The notes under the pieces are model-generated. The model ran no database searches. It was not told the DNA's origin and saw nothing but the letters and a program-made list of their open reading frames with translations. The position numbers and the translations under genes are program-made. Shown piece by piece: positions 16,951 through 28,939 of a stretch of DNA of 38,725 nucleotides. Numbering within the stretch: the stretch's first letter is position 1; each line of letters begins with the position of its first letter. The DNA is from Hoeflea sp. BRH_c9 (GTDB taxonomy: Bacteria > Pseudomonadota > Alphaproteobacteria > Rhizobiales > Rhizobiaceae): NCBI GenBank assembly GCA_000961635.1, contig LADQ01000209.1, positions 1 to 38,725 on the forward strand, read 5' to 3'.

Positions 16951-17366
16951 TTCGCCAATCGCGATTTTGCGTCCTCGTCGTGAAAGAGCACCACATGAGC
17001 ATGCGGTTCTTCCACGCCAGGATGACCGGCATTGTAGTAGATATCGACGCTGCTGACCGTGTGCGATCCCAGGCCGAGATCGTCATAGGACGTGCCCCCC
17101 GCCAGCGCCTTCAACGGCGTCATGTACACCGTCGCAGACAATTTGCCATCGTGATCATAGGCCAGGAACGGTCCGGCCGGCAGAGTGTCCGGATTGACAA
17201 AAAGCGTTCCCAGGCCGGGAAGAAATTCGGGCAGCGGCAGCACATCGCTGACTTGCACATAGGGCGCTTCCGGAGGGGCATCCATCAACGCTTTTTCGTC
17301 ATGGGCAAGCGCAGGTGTCACGGCCAGTGCCAGCACGGTCGTCAACAGCGGGAGTGGGCTTTTCAT
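16947..17366 (-). CDS. secreted protein, DUF5602/TTHB210-like
   Basis: MKSPLPLLTTVLALAVTPALAHDEKALMD signal peptide; FLAYDHDGKLSATVYMTPLKALAGGTSYDDLG...SSVDIYYNAGHPGVEEPHAHVVLFHDED. Confidence 0.7.
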   Translation of the reverse strand: MKSPLPLLTTVLALAVTPALAHDEKALMDAPPEAPYVQVSDVLPLPEFLPGLGTLFVNPDTLPAGPFLAYDHDGKLSATVYMTPLKALAGGTSYDDLGLGSHTVSSVDIYYNAGHPGVEEPHAHVVLFHDEDAKSRLAK

Positions 17367-17595
17367 GTCGTTTCCTTTCCAATGATTGCCGGGTGCGTTT
17401 CCAGGCACCCTGATCATTCGATGCGGCAGAACCAAAAAGGTTCGCCAGCAACAAAACTATTTTCCAAGCCAGATGATGCGCAGAACTCGACCGACCGGCT
17501 ATGCTGCCAATCACTTCTCACACGCGCGCCGCCTGGAAATGAGATCCAACGGAACTTTGGCGGCGACCCGGGATTTTTCGCGAAAGGAAATTCCT

Positions 17596-17806
17596 ATGGC
17601 GAAATTCTCAAAAGGCGATCATGTGAGCTGGAATTCTGAAGCCAGTCGCGTCAGCGGGAGAATCATCAAGATCCACGAAAGCGATTTTTTGCTACAAGAG
17701 TCACCCCCGACGCGCATCAAGAAGCGACCCGCAATATGAGATCGCAAGCGACAAGACCGATCACGTTGCCGCGCACAAGGAAACTGCTCTCACGAAAATC
17801 GAGTGA
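17596..17806 (+). pseudogene. DUF2945 (hypervirulence/Tudor-like) protein gene with a frameshift
   Basis: Frame 1 from ATG 17596 MAKFSKGDHVSWNSEASRVSGRIIKIHESDF; after T6 at 17685-17690 the family sequence continues in another frame: YKSHPRRASRSDPQYEIASDKTDHVAAHKETALTKIE* ending at 17806. Confidence 0.8.
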
Positions 17807-18017
17807 TGGGCTCATGATCCACGGCGCACGACCACTTGATGAGGGCGGGCAGGCCTGACCCGGCTTAATTGACACCCCGCTAGCAGAACCGCCTGCGGGA
17901 CAATAATCTATCGTGCGGTTTGATCATCGCCCATTTCCTACTCCAAACCGGCATCCGGTCCCCAATCCACCGAAATTCAGGCCGCATTTCAAATGTGCCG
18001 AAGGTGGTTTCGTTAAC

Positions 18018-18068
18018 TGCAATATATTTGCATCAATCAGGCATTTAATTCCATTTGTCTTGTCGTTT
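18018..18068. repeat. copy B of 51-bp conserved element with TGCAA-N5-TTGCA dyad
   Basis: TGCAATATATTTGCATCAATCAGGCATTTAATTCCATTTGTCTTGTCGTTT; lies ~75 bp upstream of ctaD. Confidence 0.8.
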
Positions 18069-18088
18069 TGGAGGGGTCATCATCCTGA

Positions 18089-19768
<1,680 letters not shown>

Positions 19769-19812
19769 CGCCGGCGCGGTCACTCCTGCCAAAATTCGAT
19801 AGGAGCATCCGA

Positions 19813-20424
19813 ATGAATGAGGCTGCCGAAAATGGATCCAGTCTATGGCCCATCATAACCCTCGGAATTTACTGGGCCTATCTGATTGCCATTCGTGAAC
19901 AGCGCAGGCGTAAGGGGATTAAGACCTTTTTCGATCACATTCTTGCGCAACACAAGCCTGATGCTACACACAACGACAACGCCAATTGGTTTACTGGCCT
20001 TGCCAGCAGGCCGAACGAAATCGATGAGGCCAGATTTCTGATTGATGCTGTAAAGATTTATGAGTTCATTCTGGCGAATTATGCGGCAGGGAAAATGGTG
20101 GAACTCGTCGGGTTGCTTTCGCCCGATGTATTCGATGTGTTCTCAAACCACATCGAAGGCCGGACAACCAGAGGCGAAAGACTGTCTCTCGATATTGTGA
20201 CCCTCTCAGACGCAATTATCGTTGCCAAAGACATCAGCAATACCCTATCCGAAATTACTGTCCGCTTTGAAGCAGACATCATTGTCTCCAAACAGAATAC
20301 TGATCCGGATCATTCACTTTATGGCTCGCCGGAATTGTTGACCGCAATCGACCTATGGACATTCCAGAAACGAAAAAATGCCGCGGGCGGGAACTGGATA
20401 CTGGTTGCCGTCGAGACGGGCTGA
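19813..20424 (+). CDS. Tim44-like domain protein with N-terminal membrane segment
   Basis: LWPIITLGIYWAYLIAI N-terminal segment; ARFLIDAVKIYEFILANYAAGKMVELVGLLSPDVFDVFSNHIEGRTTRGERLS...VTVRFEADII...AIDLWTFQKRKNAAGGNWILVAVE, Tim44-like. Confidence 0.7.
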   Translation: MNEAAENGSSLWPIITLGIYWAYLIAIREQRRRKGIKTFFDHILAQHKPDATHNDNANWFTGLASRPNEIDEARFLIDAVKIYEFILANYAAGKMVELVGLLSPDVFDVFSNHIEGRTTRGERLSLDIVTLSDAIIVAKDISNTLSEITVRFEADIIVSKQNTDPDHSLYGSPELLTAIDLWTFQKRKNAAGGNWILVAVETG

Positions 20425-20621
20425 CCGTGACACCGCCAACCAGTTCGAGGGCATGGGCTTGCACAGTGGCGAAGATCGACGCTGCGCCGAACACCAGGAT
20501 GCCTGCATTTACTAAATTTGGTATTTTCTTCATGCTTGTATCTCCTCCATGTCATAATTCATTGCCCCACACGGCAACACGATGCTGTGTCAGCTGCGTA
20601 TGGCTTCTGAGTTCGGTTTTA

Positions 20622-23043
<2,422 letters not shown>

Positions 23044-23086
23044 ACCATGGTTCCGCTCCATCGCCTTAAACTGGAACCGATCCAGC

Positions 23087-24244
23087 TTGCGCCGCAGACT
23101 TGCCCGGCTTCGGCCTTTTGGACCGGTCATCGGCCCGACCAACACTCGTGATACCGCGGCGGGCGCTGCCGGCGCAGGTTTGGCTCTCTTGATGTGCACG
23201 GTCCTGATCATCGGGGCCGGTGTTGATCTCTCTTATGGGGCTTTCATGATAGCGCCCATGGGGGCAACCACGGTGATCCTGTTTGCGCTGCCGAACAGCC
23301 CGCTCGCGCAGCCATGGTCAGCCATAGTCGGCAACACTGTTTCGGCATTGGTCGCTCTTGGCGTGCACCAGGCCACCCGCGATCCTGCACTGGCCATAGG
23401 CGCATCGGCCTGTCTGTCCCTGGGGGCGATGTTCCTGACCCGCTCGCTGCATCCACCGGGGGGCGCAGTGGCGCTGACGGCATCGCTGGACCCGACCATG
23501 CTGGACACGCTGGGCCTGATTTTTGTCCTGATCCCGGTCTTCCTGGGCACTGTCGTGCTTGTGGCCTTGGCTATGCTCTGGCACCAGCTGAACGGTCGGG
23601 TCTATCCGTTCAGGCAACCACAAGCGGTCGGTCCACACGCCACCGCCGACAAGGCGGCTCAGCAGCGTCTGGGGCTCGAGCCGGAGGAATTGGCACGTAT
23701 TCTTGCCGATTATCGCCAGTCGGGCAATCTTGGCGTCGAGGACCTCGCGCGCCTGATCGCCGCAGCCGAGCAGCTGGCGGCCAGTCATGCCCTGGGGCGA
23801 TGACCTGCGGTGCGATCATGTCGCGCGACCTTGTCACGGTGCGGCCCGACATCCGCGCCGCACATATGCCGATCTCTTCCGCAAGCATGGCTTCACCTCC
23901 ATTCCGGTTGTGGAGAAAGGGGGAGTGTTGCTCGGGGTTATCTTCCAGCTGGATCTGATCCGCCGCGCGCGGCGTGATGCCATGCGCGCGAACACGAGTT
24001 TTGGTGCGGCATGGCAGCAATTCGACGCGATAGGTCAGTCGGCATCATTCGGGCCTCCGAGATCATGACAACGGGCCTTCCCACTGTCGTCGCCACGACA
24101 CCTGTCGCGTCGCTTATGCCGCTGCTGGCTGATGGTGGTGCTGAGGCTGTGCCGGTGATGCAGGGAGATCGGATCATCGGCATCGCAACGCGGACCGATC
24201 TGCTGTCGGCCTTTGTCAGGTCGACAGCACGAGGTATGCAGTGA
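23087..24244 (+). pseudogene. HPP family protein with C-terminal CBS domains, disrupted by multiple frameshifts
   Basis: HPP part intact (GAFMIAPMGATTVILFALPNSPLAQPWSAIVGNTVSALVALGV...LHPPGGAVALTA); CBS parts in successive different frames: TCGAIMSRDLVTVRPDIRAA / ADLFRKHGFTSIPVVEKGGVLLGVIFQLDLIRRARR / VGIIRASEIMTTGLPTVVATTPVASLMPLLADGGAEAVPVMQGDRIIGIATRTDLLSAF. Confidence 0.85.
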
Positions 24245-24493
24245 CGGTTCGCGCCACCGAGGCGTCTTTCAAGTTTGACGTGGGATTCGTATCCCGAGGC
24301 TTATTATGTGAAGCTCTCGTCATGACAGTCTCGCGAAAAAAACTTACCACCCGATCTGCGCCCCAAACCTGAGGATTCCCGAACAAGTCAGATACGATAC
24401 TCAACAGAGTTGAAATGCGGTTCTTTTCTGACCGTTCCCTGTGGTTCCAGCCTATCTCGTTCCCAAATCGATGAGACATCACCGATAATCCGC

Positions 24494-24580
24494 TCAGATT
24501 ACGACGAATGCGATAATCATCAATCCTAAAAGGCTCACGGCCACTATAGTTCGTGTCGTCATATCCATATCTGTCTCCAT
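24494..24580 (-). CDS. putative single-TM micropeptide
   Basis: METDMDMTTRTIVAVSLLGLMIIAFVVI*; GGAGACAG-ATATG gives a well spaced SD for the internal MDM start. Below ORF-track cutoff. Confidence 0.4.
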   Translation of the reverse strand: METDMDMTTRTIVAVSLLGLMIIAFVVI

Positions 24581-24626
24581 TGACGGCAATTCACTGATGC
24601 ACTTCCGGATCGGGCGGCGTTATCGA

Positions 24627-24908
24627 TCATGCAGCCTTCCGAAACCGGGTGGGGTGCACCGAGATCTGGGCACGCTGCGCGGAAGTTTCTGCGATAGAGG
24701 GAACGAGCCCTGCCGCAATTCGAGGAATGTCGTTCCGCGAGATGCCGATGTCCTCCAGTTGCCGGTCGTCAAGACGATGAAGCGCGGCGGCCGCCTGGCC
24801 GCGGTGCCACCGCACCAAGGCGCGAGATATGAGGCCTGCCAAGGTCGCGCGAAAGCTGGGTCTGGGACTTGATGCATGAGAAGTTCTTGATTGCTTGATA
24901 CCGGACAT
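24627..24908 (-). CDS. DUF1127 domain protein
   Basis: LISRALVRWHRGQAAAALHRLDDRQLEDIGISRNDIPRIA, DUF1127/YjiS-like signature. Confidence 0.85.
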   Translation of the reverse strand: MSGIKQSRTSHASSPRPSFRATLAGLISRALVRWHRGQAAAALHRLDDRQLEDIGISRNDIPRIAAGLVPSIAETSAQRAQISVHPTRFRKAA

Positions 24909-25340
24909 GGTTGCCGCTCCATTCAATGTGTTGATCGGGTTACCCGCATCACGCAAACGACTTTTCGTTTGCGCGCAGGAGCGCGAAGCTCTTGGTCGAG
25001 CGTACCCGCGTGGGGCGCGCTGTCGCGATTTTGGAAACTTATTTTCTGGAGATCCCCGAGGCGGCGAACGAATGTGTTCGAGCCGCTCGGGGCTAGGAGC
25101 GGGTCAGCAGTGGCGCTAGGAAAGCAAACCAGTTTTTCTTTTGAATAAAGCTAGACATAAAAATAATATAATAAACCTAAAGTATAAATGCAACGCGATA
25201 ATCTGAGGTGCGGCTTTCTGCCGCTTCCAAGAGGTTTTTTATTATATTTGATTTTATTTTTATCTTGGTCATGATGTGCCCCATGAATAGAATTCGACCA
25301 TGCGGACTTTCCTTCCGGCGGCGGCCCAAAACCGGCCTCT

Positions 25341-25378
25341 AACCCTGGTCCTGCAGCGAGCGCTGCAGGACCAGGGTT
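25341..25378. repeat. perfect 18-bp inverted repeat (2-nt centre)
   Basis: AACCCTGGTCCTGCAGCG-AG-CGCTGCAGGACCAGGGTT; no U-tract follows. Confidence 0.9.
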
Positions 25379-25471
25379 GTCTTTCATGACTTGAACACGT
25401 CCGATCCACCCGAGTTGCCGCGTTCGCACGCGGCTGGGATCGATTCGGACATTGAACGAAGGAACACTGAA

Positions 25472-25594
25472 ATGGCTGCCAAAAAAGGCAATCGAGAAAC
25501 CCGCAAGCCGAAGCAACACAAAGAGAAGCAGGTTGAGGCTGCGTCGACCGTGTCAGCAATCGCGAAGCCCGGACCTGCCGCAAAGCGGCGCTAG
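25472..25594 (+). CDS. small Lys-rich basic protein
   Basis: MAAKKGNRETRKPKQHKEKQVEAASTVSAIAKPGPAAKRR*, 40 aa, purine-rich leader gaaggaacactgaa. Confidence 0.6.
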   Translation: MAAKKGNRETRKPKQHKEKQVEAASTVSAIAKPGPAAKRR

Positions 25595-25684
25595 CTCACC
25601 AGGCAACGCGGCGGCGCGGTAATTACCCGCATTAATTTCACTGACGTTATGCCGTTGGCAAAACTCCCGCGCGTGAAGAAAGCA

Positions 25685-25716
25685 GGGGCAAGGCCGCATT
25701 CGCGCGGCCTTGCCCC
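25685..25716. terminator. strong hairpin, terminator-like
   Basis: GGGGCAAGGCCGC-attcgc-GCGGCCTTGCCCC, 13-bp perfect stem; weak/no T-tract. Confidence 0.5.
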
Positions 25717-26056
25717 GAACAGGCATTTCCTGAGCACCATCCTGCCCAAGGTGGCTGTTCCACTGCGATCACCGCAATTTGCCATGTCGATCCGGGAAGC
25801 GTGCCCGCGTGGTGGCCCTCGGCCACCCCAAGAACCCCGCGGCATTTGCGCCAAAGATATGTTCCCTATGCGCCGTATTCTTCCGCCTTGTCGGCGCAGA
25901 TGACTTGATCAGACGAGAACAACCCATTCCGTTAGTTCCGCTCCGACTTATTCATTTCCAGCGCTTTCCGATAAGTCCTGTCTCTGAAGAATGGCTGGTA
26001 AGACGCCTGCCGAGCGCCCAGACTGTATCAACTCACACTTTAACTCTGGAGCAGAA

Positions 26057-26908
26057 ATGTCGTCCAAATATTTTGTGCCGAGTGGCGGGCATCCGGGCCA
26101 AGAGCAGCTTCTCACAGACCGAGCGGTATTTACAAATGCCTATGCCGTTATCCCGAAGGGCGCGATGCAGGATATCGTCACCAGCTTCTTGCCCTTTTGG
26201 GAGAAGACCCGTTTATGGGTGCTGTCCCGCCCCCTGAGCGGATTTGCCGAGACATTCTCACAGTACATCGTGGAGGTTGCGCCCGGCGGCGGCTCCGACC
26301 GGACGGAGACAGATTCCAGCGCGGAAGCGGTGATTTTTGTGGTGGAAGGGACGGCATCTCTCACAATCATTGGTCGACAACATGAGTTGCAGCCGGGTGG
26401 TTATGCTTATTTGCCACCGCGAACCGAATGGACGCTGCATAACAAGGGGCAGAAGAACCTCAGCTTTCATTGGATCAGGAAATACTACGAAGAGGTTGAT
26501 GGGCTTGAGACTCCGGAAGTCTTGATTGCCAACGAAAACGATATAGCTCCGACCGCAATGCCCGGCACAGACGGCAAATGGGCGACAACCCGGTTTGTCG
26601 ATCCGAAAGATCTTCGCCATGACATGCATGTGACGATCGTTACCCTGGAGCCGGGTGCCGTTATTCCATTCGCAGAAACCCACGTGATGGAACACGGGCT
26701 CTATGTCCTGGAGGGTAAAGCAGTCTACCGGCTGAATCAGGATTGGGTTGAGGTCGAAGCCGGAGACTACATGTGGCTGAGGGCATTCTGCCCGCAAGCC
26801 TGTTATGCCGGAGGTCCGGGTAGGTTCCGCTATCTTCTCTACAAAGATGTCAACCGGCACATGAGTCTGCGTGCGCCTGGTCAGGTTTCGGCTCGGAAAA
26901 CTCTCTAG
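26057..26908 (+). CDS. allE: (S)-ureidoglycine aminohydrolase-like bicupin
   Basis: KYFVPSGGHPGQEQLLTDRAVFTNAYAVIPKGAMQDIVTSFLPFWEKTRLWVLSRPLSGFAETFSQYIVEVAPGGGSDRTE...HVMEHGLYVLEGKAVYRLNQDWVEVEAGDYMWLRAFCPQACYAGGPG. Confidence 0.88.
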   Translation: MSSKYFVPSGGHPGQEQLLTDRAVFTNAYAVIPKGAMQDIVTSFLPFWEKTRLWVLSRPLSGFAETFSQYIVEVAPGGGSDRTETDSSAEAVIFVVEGTASLTIIGRQHELQPGGYAYLPPRTEWTLHNKGQKNLSFHWIRKYYEEVDGLETPEVLIANENDIAPTAMPGTDGKWATTRFVDPKDLRHDMHVTIVTLEPGAVIPFAETHVMEHGLYVLEGKAVYRLNQDWVEVEAGDYMWLRAFCPQACYAGGPGRFRYLLYKDVNRHMSLRAPGQVSARKTL

Positions 26909-27329
26909 CTCAGACTATTTGGGCACAGTTGCCATCATTCGAGCTATGAAAAATTCGAGGCCCCTTCGAGCGGAAGCTTGCCCACGCCTCGGTGATGGTG
27001 AAAAATTCAAATCACCTTCTCGTAGAACTCTTGGGAGCCCCAGATCGTCAAGCAATCGGCCACCTAGCTTGACATTCGGTCCTATAAATTTTAAACTTAA
27101 AAAATGTGGTTGATCGAACAACAGTTTCCGACTTTTTACAGGGTATGCCTCATCGCGGGCATCTGACCCCCGGCTTGGTCGCGTCGCGCCCCAGTCGCGG
27201 GGTATAGGCTGAATTCGCGCGTTGTAACGACGCGAAGCCAGATACGTATAATTCAAATCCAGATACATCATTCTCCACGCAATGTCGCCGTAAGCGCGCA
27301 TGCGGCTACTATCGACGCGAGGTAAGCCT

Positions 27330-27773
27330 ATGGCACCCGGTACCAAGAAAATACACAAGCCTGCAATCACGATGACCCGCTCTGATCATGAACGGCTGTC
27401 AAGGATTGCTGAAACTCTGCCTGCTAAGTCGCTCTCCGTGGCGGACCAACTTTTCGTGGAGCTCGACCGTGCGCGCATTGTTGCAGACGGTCGGATTTCC
27501 ACCAAAATAATTTGCATGGGATCCCGGCTACGCTTCACCAGCGATCTGGGTGAAGACCGATTTGTGACTCTGGTCTTGCCCGGCGAAGCAGATATAGCGG
27601 AGAACAAGATTTCGGTCCTCACACCGATAGGCACGGCATTGATCGGCCTCTCGGTAGGTCAATCAATCGACTGGACGGCACGTGACGGGCGCACTCACCG
27701 CTTGACCGTGGAAAGCGTCACCGCTCCCGGTGATACAGTCAAGACCTCGGATCTTGTCGAGTTAGAGTCATGA
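27330..27773 (+). CDS. rnk: nucleoside diphosphate kinase regulator (Rnk / GreA-GreB C-terminal-like)
   Basis: KKIHKPAITMTRSDHERLSRIAETLPAKSLSVADQLFVELDRARIV...MGSRLRFTSDLGEDRFVTLVLPGEADIAENKISVLTPIGTALIGLSVGQSIDW. Confidence 0.85.
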   Translation: MAPGTKKIHKPAITMTRSDHERLSRIAETLPAKSLSVADQLFVELDRARIVADGRISTKIICMGSRLRFTSDLGEDRFVTLVLPGEADIAENKISVLTPIGTALIGLSVGQSIDWTARDGRTHRLTVESVTAPGDTVKTSDLVELES

Positions 27774-27914
27774 CTGGGATCCTCTGCCGCATTTCATTAT
27801 CGGGAGGCTGCCTCATCTCAGGATCGCAGCCCCTGCGCCGCCATGTGCGGCCAGGGGAACTCCTACCAGTTTCAACACAATAACGCGCCTTGTCAGGTGC
27901 GATGGAGACCTGCG

Positions 27915-28475
27915 ATGTCGAACGAAACCTGCATCTTGACCAACATTGACTTCACGATCCTCGAATTCATGCGCGGCCGGTGCCGTGGCGCAAACGATCC
28001 GCTCGCCCCCATTTTGAAGAGTAAGATCGACTCCGCGCTCGTGATGTTTCACACCGACGTTCCTGGCAACGTCGCGACCCTGTACAGCCGCGTTAGCTTC
28101 AGCGTGGATGGTCGCCATCAGGACACGCGGGTTATCACGCGCAATCATACGGATTTGCCGGTCGGCATGGCCTTGCCTGTTACAAATCTGCGCGGCCTAG
28201 CGCTGCTGGGGCTTGCCGAAGGGCAAGGCTTCTCAGTCATCAACAGTGAAGGCTTTGAGGAACGTATCGTTCTGGAGAAAGTTCTGTATCACCCCAAAAC
28301 GTCAAGACGCGAGAATGAAACCGCAAAAGATATTACCGCGTCTGCTCCACGAAAACCAGTCTTGAAACTGATTCGAGGTGCCCTCAACCAGCAGGCTCGA
28401 CTGGCTCATACCGATTCGCGAGGCTTCGATGGCCCCGGCCCCTCTGTGCGTATGACGCTTCAGTTACGCAGCTGA
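27915..28475 (+). CDS. second Rnk/GreA-C-like protein
   Basis: MSNETCILTNIDFTILEFMRGRC...VATLYSRVSFSVDGRHQDTRVITRNHTDLPVGMALPVTNLRGLALLGLAEGQGFSVINSEGFEERIVLEKVLYHPK. Confidence 0.7.
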   Translation: MSNETCILTNIDFTILEFMRGRCRGANDPLAPILKSKIDSALVMFHTDVPGNVATLYSRVSFSVDGRHQDTRVITRNHTDLPVGMALPVTNLRGLALLGLAEGQGFSVINSEGFEERIVLEKVLYHPKTSRRENETAKDITASAPRKPVLKLIRGALNQQARLAHTDSRGFDGPGPSVRMTLQLRS

Positions 28476-28872
28476 TGAAAACAAATCGATGATGGGTCCC
28501 CTGTCATTGCTGCAACCGGGTTCTCTGGCGGCATACTAAATATGGTGGCGGGCGGAGGACACTTTTCCCGCCCCTCTCTCGTCAGCAACAGAGTCCTGAA
28601 CTTGGTTGCAAAATCTTGAATTTCGCTCACGTCCGGCCATCTTCTTTACGAGAGACTCGTTATTGGTCCCGGTGTGGATCACGCGTTACCCCGACACTCA
28701 CGGCTCTGGGGGAAAGTTCGCATAGAGCGTATTTCAATAGAAAGGTATCCGTGCATCCGGCTAAGTTCTGGTGCAAATCAACAGTTGTATGTCGATTTGA
28801 ATTTGGCAAGTGCCGCGCAAGCTTGTAAGAGACTCCTGTCCAGCTCTATGTGGAGCTGTACCCCATAGATTC

Positions 28873-28903
28873 GCCCAGCCCAGTTTGGGTTGGGCATTTT
28901 TTT
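28873..28903 (+). terminator. rho-independent terminator
   Basis: GCCCAGCCCA-gttt-TGGGTTGGGC followed by aTTTTTTT. Confidence 0.85.
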
Positions 28904-28939
28904 GCGATAGTTTACATTGGTAGTCAGGGTACCAACAAG

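Noticed and set aside
20279-20533. Minus ORF MKKIPNLVNAGILVFGAASIFATVQAHALELVGG... with signal-peptide-like start and SD GGAGG
   Set aside because: The start looks plausible, but the remainder is antisense to the Tim44-like gene end and has no protein character; possibly a truncated remnant, not called.
25591-26237. ORFs 25591..25854 (-), 25649..25903 (+), 25779..26237 (+)
   Set aside because: Arg/Pro-rich random-looking translations in an intergenic region; overlap the strong hairpin and the allE gene start.
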